Positions 1-10,759 of a DNA stretch of 64,000 nt are shown here, one piece after another. The DNA comes from Rehmannia glutinosa (lineage: Eukaryota > Streptophyta > Magnoliopsida > Lamiales > Orobanchaceae). Positions within the stretch are counted from its first letter, which is position 1. The number at the start of each line of letters is the position of its first letter. The stretch spans positions 434,001 to 498,000 of the forward strand of contig JABTTQ020002615.1 in NCBI GenBank assembly GCA_016081115.2, in the 5' to 3' direction. A model generated the notes under the pieces. The model worked only from the letters and a program-made list of their open reading frames with translations, did not search any database and was not told the DNA's origin. The position numbers were made by a program, and so were the translations under genes.

Positions 1-743
1 GATAAGACTAAACCGAGGTCAATAGGGGAAGAGTTGTTAAACATGGAAGGGAAATAATGGATAAAGGAGTCATGAGTTGGGAGAAAAGATGATCGACCGA
101 CGATTCGACAGGTTTCGAGGACGACCTGACAATCCTTAACTATCTAAGATATTCGAATCCACCGGAGTAACTACCTTTAGAGGGACAATGTGACATAAAG
201 TTACCAATGTCAGACTCGACCTGACAAGCATTAATTGTCTTCTAGGTTGGACCCGACAAACATTAATTGTCTCTGAGTTAGACTCGACAGCATTAATGCG
301 CATGAGGCCGCACTGCAACGCATTAACTCCTTAAGATAGCCGAGTTGACCGGGTAGTAATTATGATCGAGGTCAAACCGACAATGAGTAACTAATGTGTC
401 GCCGGGAAAAATTTACTGGTCTTAAAGCTCGAGTCGGTCAAGGATCAAAACGTGGCACGCCGGGGGCCAGGTAAAACTATAAAAAGAGGAAGAATGTAAG
501 TTTTTTGAAGCATCTTTTTCACATATACACCTTATATTTACTCTTTCACATTGATATACCTATTTTCTCATACCTATACTAACTTGACCATCGGAGTGCT
601 AACGTCGGAATTTCTTAGAATTGCCTCATTCGTTGCTAGTAGTAGGAGATCAAATTGGGAATATGATTGGATCTTGGAAACGAGGACATATCATATTATC
701 ATCATATTTTCATCCCACATCCAATCACCCTCACAAAAATTCA
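1..743. repeat. Segmental duplication copy A with LTR-like sequence
   Basis: This block is repeated almost collinearly at 1385-2127. It holds a TATA-like motif (tataaaaagaggaag, about 479-493). Further on, aacttgaccatcggagtg (about 580-598) resembles the sequence downstream of the TATA box in many plant Ty3/gypsy LTRs. I infer an LTR fragment caught in a local duplication. No pol sequence is present here. ORFs in this block are short and differ between the two copies, so I call none of them a gene. Confidence 0.6.
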
Positions 744-747
744 CGGG

Positions 748-913
748 ATGGGATCTCCTATTCCAATTTTCCTATTCCACTCTTATTCCATTGCATTGGA
801 TGAAATACACGTGTCCAAGATGGTGTCATGTGATGTCACAACTGTACACGTGTCTTTCATCCAACATATGGAATAGAGAATGAAATAGGAAAAGTGGAAT
901 ATGAGATCTCATT
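748..913. mobile_element. MITE with long terminal inverted repeats
   Basis: The two halves are near-perfect inverted repeats of about 70 bp. The left arm runs gggatctcctattcc through cacgtgtcc; the right arm runs gtacacgtgtc through ggaatatgagatctca. The corresponding place in copy B (about 2127-2263) lacks it and holds different sequence, so it inserted or was retained after the duplication. I could not fix a target-site duplication, so the superfamily is undecided. Confidence 0.6.
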
Positions 914-1060
914 AAAAAATATAATCCTAAGACCAAGTAAATTTATAGTATAATTTTTCAATCATATCACTTTATTTTACCCTTCCCATTATCCATTTTT
1001 CAATCTCCGCCATTCTCAGCAGTCAACCCCTATGGAAATACACACCACAAATCCAAAGTT
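914..1060 (+). repeat. Duplicated PMEI-gene 5' flank, copy A (empty retrotransposon site)
   Basis: Sequence from aagaccaagtaaattta (about 931) to cacaccacaaatcc (about 1054) matches the flank at 2300-2402 that continues at 13067, and more distantly 16580-16700 upstream of the intact PMEI ORF. Here aacccctatgg is uninterrupted, so it serves as the unoccupied version of the site split by the Ty3/gypsy element. After about 1056 the similarity stops, and no coding sequence follows. Confidence 0.7.
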
Positions 1061-1384
1061 TAGGTTGGATTGGTTGCCATCTCTTCTCACCAAAAGTCGC
1101 TCAGAGCAGAGAACTTCAATTTAAAACGTGATAGTTTGTGAATTTTTTTTTAAAAAATAAACTATTTACTCATTCTCATTTTTCCAATCATCAATAACAT
1201 CTAATATTATTTTACTAAAAAAAATCATTATCAACTAGCATTAATACATAATTATATCACAAATATATTATTCACCCTTTCTTATTTTTTTCAAATCACC
1301 AATCGCATGCAATATTATTTATTAAATAAATCATTATATCAACTATCATGATTCGACTATATGTAGGGCTCCATGACTAGGGCT
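1061..1384. other. AT-rich intergenic stretch
   Basis: Between the duplicated PMEI flank and the start of duplication copy B there is only AT-rich sequence with short A and T runs. I see no gene, inverted repeat or RNA gene in it. Confidence 0.6.
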
Positions 1385-2127
1385 GGATAAGATTAAACTG
1401 AGGTCAATAGGGGAAGAGTTGTTAAACATGGAAGGGAAATAATGGATAAAGGAGTCATGAGTTGGGAGAAAAGAGGATCGACCTGATGTATCTGACAGGT
1501 TTCGAGGACGATTTGACAATCCTTAACTATCAAAGATATTTGAATCCACCGGAGTAACTACCTTTAGAGGGACAATGTGACATAAAGTTACCAATGTCAG
1601 ACAAGCATTAATTGTCTTTTAGGTTAGACCCGACAGACATTAATTGTCTCCTAGGTTAGACCTGACAGGCATTAATTGCGCATGAGGCCAGACCTATAAC
1701 GCATTAACTCCTTAAGATAGCTGAGTTGACTGGGTAGTAACTATGATCGAGGCCAGACTGACAATGAGTAACTAATGTGTCAGGTCGGGAAAGTACGGCT
1801 GGGTCTTAAAGCTCGGAGTCAGTCAAGGATCAAAACGTGGCACGCCTGGGGGCCAGGTAAAACTATAAAAAGAGGAAGAATGTAAGTTTTTTGAAGCATC
1901 TTTTTCACATATACACCTTATATTTACTCTTTCACATTGATATACCTATTTTCTCATACATATACTAATTTGACCATCGGAGTGCTAACGTCGGAATTTC
2001 TTTCGGTCGTCTATTGCAGGCTAGTAGGAGATCAAATTGGGAATATGATTAGATCTTGGAAACGAGGACATATCATATTATCATCATATTTTCATCCCAC
2101 ATCCAATCATCCTCACAAAAATTCACA
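1385..2127. repeat. Segmental duplication copy B with LTR-like sequence
   Basis: Tandem partner of 1-743, with the same order of landmarks: gaggtcaataggggaag, the TATA-like tataaaaagaggaag near 1865, and the gaccatcggagtg motif near 1971. Copies differ by scattered substitutions and small indels, such as ttagaattgcctcattc in A against ttcggtcgtctattgcag in B. The tail (2030-2200) also resembles the right half of the MITE at 58954-59363. Confidence 0.6.
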
Positions 2128-2402
2128 ACTTTCAAAAACCAATTTTTCACTATTATTCTCCCCCAAAATAAAAATAAAAGGAATAAAAGGACAACCGATT
2201 GCAACCTTATTTTTATCCGAAATTTTGAATTCAATAAATTGAATTATTATATATAAAGTATATTAAAAAATATAATCAAATTTATATGTGAAACAACCCC
2301 AAGACCAAGTAAATTTATAGTTTAATTTTTCAATCATATCACTTTATTTTATCCTTCCCATTATCCATTTTTCAATCTCCTCCATTCTCAGTAGTTAACC
2401 CC
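2128..2402 (+). repeat. PMEI-gene 5' flank, copy B, split by retrotransposon
   Basis: The segment from about 2300 (aagaccaagtaaattta) to 2402 is the upstream half of a duplicated PMEI promoter/5'UTR. Its continuation, tatggaaatacacaccac, lies at 13067 on the far side of the Ty3/gypsy insertion. The upstream part (2128-2290) is AT-rich MITE-derived sequence. Confidence 0.7.
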
Positions 2403-3248
2403 TGGTTGCTCCAAAAACGACCTCTCCTCGCCGATCACCTTCCAAGACGAAGTCCTCCGTGAAACTCCGCACAGGGGGGGGGGGGGGCTCCGCGCACCCT
2501 CTCCGATGCTTAAGTCGTTCTGGAAAGGAAGTAAAGGCTAGAGAGAGAAAAAACAATGTAACAGTAAAGAAAATGAGATTAGGTTAGAATGAACCTGGGC
2601 TTGGGCCTTTTATACCTTAGCTAGGATTAGGATTTCCATAAAATCCGGGATTCCATTACGATTTGGTGTCAGAGTCATCATTAGATTAGGATCGGATCTC
2701 ATGAAAACCCTAAATTTACGCCCGTAAGACCATAACTCCGACCTGTTTCAGGACACGTCGGTCCTTTGTATTGTGCGAAGCCCCCTTACATTTCCAAAGC
2801 ATCCTCAGTACCTCATACATCTCTTGGGCTTGAGCTGACCTCTTCCTCCGACGTCTGGTTAGACTACAATGGGTCAACAACAGATCAGCTTAACCATGCA
2901 GAGCTTTAACAGGTCGGCTTGACACAATGGACCTTACAAAGTCACCCATAACGGCCCCGCAACCACGTACTTGGGCCTTAACAGGTCGGCCCGAATATGA
3001 TAAGCCTTCCACCTATTTATGGGCTTCGTAGGTCGGCCCAAGACAATCCTTAGATCAATCTCAAACCGCGGGCCTCCACAGATCGGCCTAAGGTTTAATG
3101 CTTAACAGATCATCCCGACATTATGGGCCTTGCTGGATTGGTCCGGGGTCGTAGGCCTGGTCAGGTCGGCCCAACATCAAATCCTCATCCCATCGGCCCA
3201 ATGTCACGGACCTGTCAGGTCGGTCCAGACCGTATTTCGCCCTTATCA
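2403..3248 (-). repeat. 3' LTR of the Ty3/gypsy element
   Basis: Matches 12212-13061 along its length, with scattered differences. On the plus strand it starts tggttgctcc and ends gcccttatca, giving TG...CA on the minus strand. A G run near 2476-2487 differs in length and composition from the other LTR. The flanking sequence just inside (3252-3259) is the polypurine tract, which identifies this as the 3' LTR. Confidence 0.9.
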
Positions 3249-3250
3249 AT

Positions 3251-3260
3251 TCCTCCCCCA
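3251..3260 (-). promoter_or_regulatory. Polypurine tract of the Ty3/gypsy element
   Basis: On the minus strand tgggggagga lies three to four bases before the 3' LTR start (tgataaggg). This is the position and composition expected for the primer of plus-strand DNA synthesis in an LTR retrotransposon. Confidence 0.75.
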
Positions 3261-3704
3261 ACTATGGATTGGTCTCCGCCTAAACCATAGTTGCTGACAG
3301 GCCGAGCTGACCTATTTTTAGGGTTCACACTTTTCACATTCCTGCCGGCTCTTGGGTTTCAAAATTCCTGCCGTCCTTTGGCCTCTCGAGTACCTGACAC
3401 ACGTATGTGATTGATGAGACGTCTTTTCAAATTTCGACGCCAGAACCGTAGAAAACGTCTCCTCGAAAATCGAGACACCTCTTTGTCTTCTATTTCCCCT
3501 TATAAAAACCATTCTTCTCCTTCATTTACCACTTTTCTCATTTCAAGATTTTTAGAGCACCTTCTCCAAGCAGACCACCTTCTTCTCCGACGGAATCCTT
3601 CAAGCTCCGGCAAGTTTCGAAGATTTAGGCTCCAGCCCACTTTTCCCTCTATCTCCATTCAGTAAGTAATCCCCCTTCTCTTCAATTTTTTCTTTTTCTT
3701 TGTT

Positions 3705-5852
3705 ATGGCATCTTCTTCTTCCCCTTCGACGCCATCGGACCCGGTCGTCGCCGATTTAGAACGGTGGGCCATAACAATGGGTTATGCTCCTCCACCACTT
3801 TCTCTCATCGGAGTCCGTCCATCGGACCGATGCTATCAATCCGATTCGATTTGGGTCGACTTGACGTACAATAGAGATCCGAGCTCCGAGCTCGGGTCCC
3901 TTGCCTGTATATCCTCATGATTTTAGGGAGACCACCCTATCAGCCTCCAATCTTCAAACCATTAAAAGAGCGGCCCAAATTCCTTCTACTTTCACACTCT
4001 CTCTGCCTAGCAGCTCTGACCGACCTAACCGACCTCCCCCCAATGCCCTAGCCTTCTTTGTAGGTCGGATAGAGGGCGGCCTCGATTTCCCATCCATACG
4101 TTCACGGCCGGGTGTCCGAGTTCTCCCGAGTACCCCTTAACCAACTAGCTCGAACTCCTTCCGTATCCTGGCCGGATTCATCATTTTGACTAAGTACTTA
4201 GAGATAGAGCCCGCCGGAACAATTTTTCGCCCTATTCCAAATAAAGAGCGACCACTAAGTGTCTTTTTCTACATCACCTCCCGAGGTGATGCTCAATTTT
4301 TAAGCAAGTATCCTTCCTCCAACAAATTCTGGAAGGATAAATATTTCTTCATTTCTTCCCCCCGAGCTTGGGGGTTTCCCATTGCTTGGACCTGGACCCT
4401 TCCTCTCCAACGCAAACACAACCCCAGAGATCGGTCTCCCGATCTCCAAGCTCAAATAAATAAACTTACCTTGGTCAAGTATGACCTTTTCGCCAGTAAC
4501 CCCATCACTCCCGTACTACTGAGCCGAGCCCCACCGTGGCCCCCTTGCCTTGTGACATTGGTAATTGTCATTTTTGTAATTAATTTATTTTACTCTTACT
4601 CATTAGCTAATCTTTCTTCTTTGTGCAGATATGTTTATGGCACAGATGGTTGTCGAGCTGGACGACGAGGAGCAACAATTGCTCCTGGCTCACTCCCCCC
4701 TTCATCCAGCGCTGCCGCCCCGAGCCCTGGAGGTCAGCCTCCTCTACTACGGTGACCCGATACGCCTGCTGTAGTGATAGCCGATCTCATAGGCCCAGGG
4801 GCTCAACCTTCTATCCGACTTCCTCTTCCAAAGAGGTCGGGTGTAAATGATTAGCACAGGGGTCGCCAAGAAGGCAAAGACCACCACTCCTCCCACTGCT
4901 GCTCTCTCTCTCTCTCTCACGCACTCCTATTCATACACCCAACCAGACCTTTTTCACAGGCAATTCCATCCTGAAGAACAATGATGGAACTTATGCCATT
5001 CAGTACGTCCAAGGCAAATCGCCCGAACCCGACCGAATCGCTTGGAGAAGGTCGTGATCTTTGAGCCGGGTGAGCTCCTTCGCTTGAACCATTCGAAAAG
5101 CCGAGGCACGCACTAGCCGCCCTGATCTCCCGGGCTCGAGTCGGTTTTGTTGATCCCTCCAATATTGTCGAGCTCAATAATTCTAAGAAGGAGTGCATTC
5201 GGCTAAAAGCTCGGGAGACTAAACTCCTGGAGGAGAACCGCCGATACTGAGGATAGGAGGGGGTCAATAAGGCTACCGTGGCCTCTCTCGGAGGCCAAGA
5301 TAAAGGCTCCGGAGATCGATAATGCCGATCTCAAGACCGAGTGAGTGATCTCCAAACCCGCTTTGCACGCCGATCAAGCCCGAGCCGAGGGCATCAAAGC
5401 TGGTCGCCAAAGTTTCCTCACCTCCCCCGAAGGCTCTTCAATAGTTCAGGCTATTCCGGAGAGGGTGAAGCAAGCCTTTCTGAGCTCTAGGGAATTTATC
5501 AAAGTTCTTTCTGTATCTGCCATGGAGTACTACCGAGCCCTTCGATCGCCGAGGTCCCAGGAAGGTCTTGCCCGACCCCAAGGGCTTCGTGTTCTCTGAA
5601 GAGGCGGAGCGTCTTAATCTTGCTCATGTGGAGGTGTTCATAGATTCCTTATCTACTCCGTTCATCCTCCACCCTGCCTCCAGCTCAGGAGGTCCTTCTC
5701 AGGTCCCTAGAGGTCAGCCAACCCCTCAGTTTCCCGAAGGCCCCTCTCAAGTTCAGGAAATCCCGGATGATGATCCTGATCTCGCTCTCATAGATGATGT
5801 GACCATCTCCATGGACGACCTGAACATCGAAAATGTTCCTCCTACTACTTAG
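3705..5852 (+). pseudogene. Antisense ORF (aORF) of the Tat element, broken
   Basis: The plus strand opposite to pol carries a broken gene. It starts at ATG 3705 (MASSSSPSTPSDPV), then shifts frame near 3900-3925. It continues through a segment with FFVGRIEGGLDFPSIRS (4070-4120) and KYLEIEPAGTIFRPIPNKER (4190-4250), which resembles the 'putative gypsy type transposon' domain of plant elements. A likely intron runs 4561-4628 (gtaattg to gtgcag); joining across it gives MFMAQMVVELDDEEQ. A coiled, charged region follows at 5140-5560, then an acidic tail ending at TAG 5850-5852. Several stops and frame changes make it a pseudogene. Such antisense ORFs are known in Tat elements and their function is not established. 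The frame breaks at about 3920, 4140, 4770 and 5590 are visible directly. Confidence 0.7.
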
Positions 5853-6059
5853 TAGTTCAGTTCTACTTTTGTAGTTTTTCATTATGCACTTGTAATTATT
5901 TTGAATGATCAATGAAGTTTCTTCGCACTTTTATTTTCTCGATCTCTTATCTAATATTTACTTTCATCATAGTTCGGTTTTGTAAAGTACAGCTCGGGCT
6001 GTATTTAGTTATTATTATATATATATATATTACAAAAAAGATTGGCCCATTGTGCTCCC

Positions 6060-6708
6060 CGTGGCCTCAAGTATTTGGAGACTAGCTCGAGCTGAGCTCC
6101 AAATACTTGTCTTCTTTCAAAGAAAGCTGGCTCGAGCCGAGCTCCTCGCATGGCCTCATGGCCCCAAGTATTTGGAGACTAGCTCGAGCTGAGCTCCAAA
6201 TACTTGTCTTCTTTCAAAGGAAGCTGGCTCGAGCCGAGCTTCTCGCATGGTCTCATGGCCCCAAGTATTTGGAGACTAGCTCGAGCTGAGCTCCAAATAC
6301 TTGTCAATTTCTTCAAAGGAAACTGGCTCAAGCCGAGCTCCTCGCATGGCCTCGTGGCCCCAAGTAGTTGGAGACTAGCTCGAGCTGAGCTCCAAATACT
6401 TGTCAATTTCTTCAAAGGAAGTTGGCTCGAGCCGAGCTCCTCGCATGGCCTCGTGGCCCCAAGTATTTGGAGACTAGCTCGAGCTGAGCTCCAAATACTT
6501 GTCTTCTTTCAAAGGAAGCTAGCTCGAGCCAAGCTCCTCGCATGGCCTCGTGGCCCCAAGTATTTGGAGACTAGCTCGAGATGAGCTCGAAATACTTGTC
6601 AATTTCTTCAAAGGAAGCTGGCTCGAGCTGAGCTCCTCGCATGACCTCGTGGCCTCAAGTATTTGGAGACTAGCTCGAGCTGAGCTCCAAATACTTGTCA
6701 CTTTTTAT
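6060..6708. repeat. 97/99-bp tandem array of palindromic units (7 copies)
   Basis: The motif actagctcga begins at 6081, 6178, 6275, 6374, 6473, 6570 and 6669, giving periods of 97, 97, 99, 99, 97 and 99 bp. The 2-bp difference comes from cttctttc versus caatttcttc. Each unit holds a 42-bp near-palindrome, for example 6068-6109: caagtatttggag, a core with agctcgagct (itself a perfect palindrome), then ctccaaatacttg. The array lies between the 3' end of minus-strand pol (about 6917) and the 3' end of the plus-strand antisense ORF (5852). Tandem repeats in this region are known for Tat-lineage elements and can seed satellite DNA. ORFs read through the array are repeat artefacts. Confidence 0.9.
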
Positions 6709-6916
6709 CATTTCCACTTTCCGAACTCATAATTTTAGGGCAGCAGATCATTTCATTCAAAACGAGTAAATTGATTACATCAGATATTCCTCTATTCTAG
6801 GAATGATATTTCTTCAAATTACAACTGTTCCAAGCCCTGTGGAGTTTTCGACCCCCGAGCTCTTCCAGCTCGTACGCACCTCCTGCCAACACCTTCACTA
6901 CCCAAAGTGGTCCTTC

Positions 6917-7870
6917 CTAATTCACATCTAGTTTCCCTTTATTCTTGCTAGCATCTGACCTTCTCAAAACCAAGTCACCGACCTGGAAGGCCCTTTTCTT
7001 CACTTTCTTGTCATAGGATGCCTTAATCCTTCCTCGTGTCCGTTCCATTTGCAAAAATGCCATCTCCCTTTTCTCATTTATAGAATCCAACGCCTCTCGT
7101 ATCAGCATCTCATTAGCATTCTCATCAAAATTACGAACTCGATGCGTTTCCATCCCGATCTCAACCGGTATCACAGCATCCATACCATACACCAAGCTGA
7201 ACGGAGCCTCGCCAATTGCCTCCTTCGGATTAGTTCGATAAGCCCACAACACCGAGCTGAGCTCTCGAATCCACGCTCCTCATGCCTTCTCCAGCCGAGC
7301 TTTCAATCCTTGGACAAGAATTCTGTTGGTCACTTCCACCTGCCCATTGGCCTGTGGATGGGCCACCGATGTGAAGTTTTGCTTGATCTTCAATTCCTCA
7401 CACCAAGCTCGGATTTCTGCCCCCGCGAACTGCGTTCCATTATCTGATATCAAGATCCGAGGCGTTCCATACCGACACACTATGTTTTGCCAAATAAATT
7501 TCATCACTGCATCCTCATTTATCTTAGCAAGAGGCTCTGTCTCCACCCACTTGCTAAAATAGTCGATTGCCACAATCAAGAATTTCCTCTGACCTGAAGC
7601 CGGAGGAAAAGGACCAACAATATCAATTCCCCACTTTGCAAAAGGACATGCCGAACTCATTGTCATGAGCTCATCTGCCGGTCGATGTACCAAAGGTGCA
7701 TGGATCTGACATTTTTCACATGCTCTCACCAACTTTTTTGCCTCCCCCTTCAGGTGAGGCCAAAAATACCCCGCTCTAAGGACTTTCTTCATCAAAATCC
7801 TTGCTCCCATGTGATTCCCGCAACAACCTTCATGCATCTCTCTCAAGACATACGCCTCTTCTCCACTCAA
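6917..7870 (-). pseudogene. Ty3/gypsy integrase
   Basis: Minus-strand reading from 7870 gives an HHCC zinc-binding region (MHEGCCGNHMG, then CEKCQ). The catalytic core follows with D in WGIDIVGPF, D in ISDNGTQF and E in GQVEVTNR, so the D-D-E triad is intact in this copy. A frame break near 7252-7280 separates it from the C-terminal part (APFSLVYGMDAVIPVEIG, then RAFQVGDLVLRR), typical of Tat and Athila integrases. The product would insert the cDNA into the genome. It follows RNase H directly, as expected for Ty3/gypsy order. It is non-functional as it stands because of the break and the damaged upstream polyprotein. Confidence 0.88.
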
Positions 7871-8640
7871 ACACTCAAGAAAGGCATAGAGAAGCCTCTC
7901 TTATATAACTTGTCCCCGATAATGCAAAAACGTGTCGCCCGAATTTTTAGCCGAGCTGCTTCACGCCTTCCTGTTGGTAAGACCCCTTCTTTTAAATAAG
8001 CTATGATAGCCGACCTCCAATCCTCTTTCTCCTGAATCTCTCCGACCTCCAACCCTAGCACAGTTTCTTTTGCCATCAAAAGAGTGATTTGTTTAGCTTG
8101 ATTTTCCAAGGCCGAATCGGCCATCTTTGCTAGAAAATCTGCCCAACCATTCTCTTCCCTCGGGACCTGACATATCTTGATCTCTTTCACTTTCCCTCTA
8201 AAGCTCGGTATGCTTCAACATACATCTTCATCCTCTCTTCCCTAATCTCGAATTCTCCCACAACTTGCTTATGGACGAGCCGAGAATCCATGTAAACAAC
8301 CATCCCTAATGACCCCCATCTCAATGGCCATTTGCATCCCTCCGATGAATGCTTCATACTCGCCTCATTATTAGATAGCTTAAACTCCAACCTCACAAAG
8401 AAAATCATTTTCAATCCCCGTGGTGATCAAGACAATACCAAAGACCGCATCCCGAGCTCCCTCTTGAACCATCCACATAAATCACCCAAGTTCCTTCTCC
8501 GCTATCATCCCTTATTGATTCTTGAACAAAGTCGCAATGCTTGAGCTTTAATGGCCGATCTGTTCTCGAATTCAATATCATACTCACTTAGCTCAATAGC
8601 CCACTTCACTAGCCTCCCGCTACCTCGGGCTTACTCATCA
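7867..8640 (-). pseudogene. Ty3/gypsy RNase H and linker
   Basis: Two overlapping minus-strand pieces hold the RNase H domain. One has LEFKLSNNEAS near 8380, the equivalent of the conserved NNxAEY region with E replaced. It continues with MVVYMDSRLVHKQVVGEFEIRE near 8260. The second starts near 8190 with ICQVPREENGWADFLAKMA, the conserved region containing the last catalytic Asp. It then runs into the linker before the integrase zinc region. The frame changes at about 8187 and again above 8414. In an intact element this domain degrades the RNA template during reverse transcription. Confidence 0.75.
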
Positions 8641-8819
8641 CATTTCTCAACGGAAGATTAGTTCGGACGATTACCTTATGCGAAAGGAAATACGCCCCAA
8701 GTCTCCTCATGATCACCACCAAGGCCAAACCCGCTTTCTCGATCTCGCATACCGCACTCAAAGATTCTCAAAACTTTTCGACATAGTACACGGCCTCTAA
8801 ACGATCTCTCCTTCCCCGA

Positions 8820-9882
8820 TCAAGACCGTGCTAACCCCCGCTCTCCTACCGAAAGACAGAGGTATAAGGGCTCACCGGGCAACGGCTTAGTTAGCAATGA
8901 CATGTCAGCCAAGTAATTTTTCAAGTCCTCGAAAGCCTTTTGGCACTCCTCATCCCAAACAAACTTTTTGGCCTTTCTCAAGACCTTAAAAAAGGGCAAA
9001 CTCCTCTCCGCGAGGCGGAAATAAACCGATTCAGAGCCGCTTAGCCTGTTAAAACATTTGCACATCTTTGGCATCCCGAGGCGGTGCCATCTCTCTGATG
9101 GCCCTGACCTTCTCCAGGTTGGCCTCTATTCCTTTCTCCGTCACCATGTACCCCAGAAACTTTCCCGACCCGACCCCAAAGGCACACTTCTTGGGGTTCA
9201 CTTCATTCTATACTTTCTCAAAGTGTCGAACGTTTTTTAGGTCACACACATGATCCACCTTCATACTTTTGACCAACATATCATCCACGTACACCTCCAT
9301 GTTTCGCCGAGTCGCTCCCAAACATCTTATCCACCAACCTCGATATGTGGCTCCCCGCATTCTTCAATCCGAACGGCATTACTACATAATGAAGGTACCA
9401 AAAGAGGTGGTGAAGCACACCCTTTTTGGTCTTCGCTAGCCTCGATCACGGTGATATCCTTGCGACGCATCCATCATACTAAGTAGTTCGCACCCCGACG
9501 TCGAATCCACCAACTGATCAATTCGGGGCAATGGATAGTAGTCCTTAGGACAAGCACGATTCAAATCCCTAAAGTCCACACACATGCGCCAATCATCCTC
9601 TGTTTTTGGAACCAATACTGCATTAGATAGCCATTCTGGAAACTGGATTTCTTTGATGTGCCCTGCTTTCAACAACCTTTGCATCTCCGCCCGAATTATA
9701 GCGTCCTTCTTAGGGCCGAAATTTCTTTTCTTTTGTTTCACCGGCTTATATGATGGATTGACATTAAGCCTGTGTTCAGCAATGTTCAGATCAATCCCCA
9801 CCAGGTCTTCCGATGTCCAAGCAAACACATCCACATTACTCCTTAGAAACTCCACCAGCTCATCCCTCAATTCATCGTGCAA
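8820..9882 (-). pseudogene. Ty3/gypsy reverse transcriptase, frameshifted
   Basis: The N-terminal half, 9882 to 9436 on the minus strand, reads SEDLVGIDLNIAEHRLNV, KQKKRNFGPKKDAIIRAEMQRLLKAG, then the RT motif VPKTEDDWRMCVDFRDLNRACPKD and a damaged MDASQGYH. The catalytic box YVDD sits near 9285 (MEVYVDDMLVKSM) in a different frame. The connection domain is at 9074-8820 (KKFVWDEECQKAFEDLKNYLADM, LTKPLPGEPLYLCLSV). At least two frame changes separate these blocks. The sequence is characteristic of plant Tat/Athila RTs. Confidence 0.88.
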
Positions 9883-10008
9883 CTCCTTCCGACCTTGGTG
9901 ACCTTATCGGGGTCATCGGCACCACTTCGACCATCATCATTTCCTCATTAGGTTGGGCGTGCTCCACCGACTCGTCAACCTAATCAACTTGTCTTTGTTT
10001 TATCATCA

Positions 10009-10330
10009 TCAAAAGTACTCCCCTTTCTCGCGCTTCCGAATACTTTCTATATATAATTTTCTAGCCATATACTGATCACCACCGACCTCACCTACTTCCT
10101 CTCCCACAGGAAACTTTATTTTCAAATGGTATACCGACACCACAACTTGGAAAGCATTTAGTGCCGGTCTACCCAACATGACATTATAGGAGGACGGTGC
10201 ATCAACTACCAAAAATCGAATCATTCTAGTTTTACGACAGGCTCCCTACCCGAGGAAACAGGTAAAGTAATCATACCTATTGGTTGGATCATCCCTCAAA
10301 TGGAAACCGACCAACGTTGTATCCACGTCT
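10009..10330 (-). pseudogene. Ty3/gypsy aspartic protease, C-terminal part
   Basis: Minus-strand reading gives IRFLVVDAPSSYNVMLGRPALNAFQVVVSVYHLKIKFP, the conserved end of the retropepsin region in Tat elements. The catalytic DTG/DSG segment expected upstream (above 10224) is not readable in an open frame. The piece lies between gag and RT, as expected. Confidence 0.7.
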
Positions 10331-10759
10331 CCAAGTCGACCTCAAGGTCCATCTTCTTATAGTAATCATAGAACGGGATATCTCATTTGAGCTCCTCGTA
10401 TCCACAAATACCATTGCACATCATAATTAGAAATCGTTGCCGTGATCACAAGAGCATCGTTGTGTGGTGCCACGATACCCTTGCAATCCTCTCGGTCCAA
10501 AGCTGGATACTCGGCCCACCGACTGTTTCACCTTCAACTGCTCTTGCACCCGATCCGTGCATTGCTCTCACATAATTCTTCCGAGCTCGCCTCGAATCTC
10601 CTTCCGCCGGCCCTCCAACAATCATCTGGATGACCTCACGCCGAGGTGGGGACGGAGGTGGAGGTAGCTCCTCCCTTTCCTCCCCCCTACGCTCCGGCTC
10701 ACGCCGAGGCTGGTGATATCCCCGATTATCCCTCTTATACTCCCCTTTTTGTCGATGTA

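Noticed and set aside
551..883. 110-aa ORF in duplication copy A
   Set aside because: The homologous region of copy B reads a different protein after a few dozen residues and the ORF runs into a MITE.
6060..6708. Regular repeats resembling a CRISPR array
   Set aside because: Whole 97/99-bp units repeat with no unique spacers, and the array lies inside a plant retrotransposon.
6107..6732. Overlapping ORFs on both strands with repeated WRLARAELQILV or IWSSARASLQIL
   Set aside because: They are translations of the tandem DNA repeat and exist in several frames at once.
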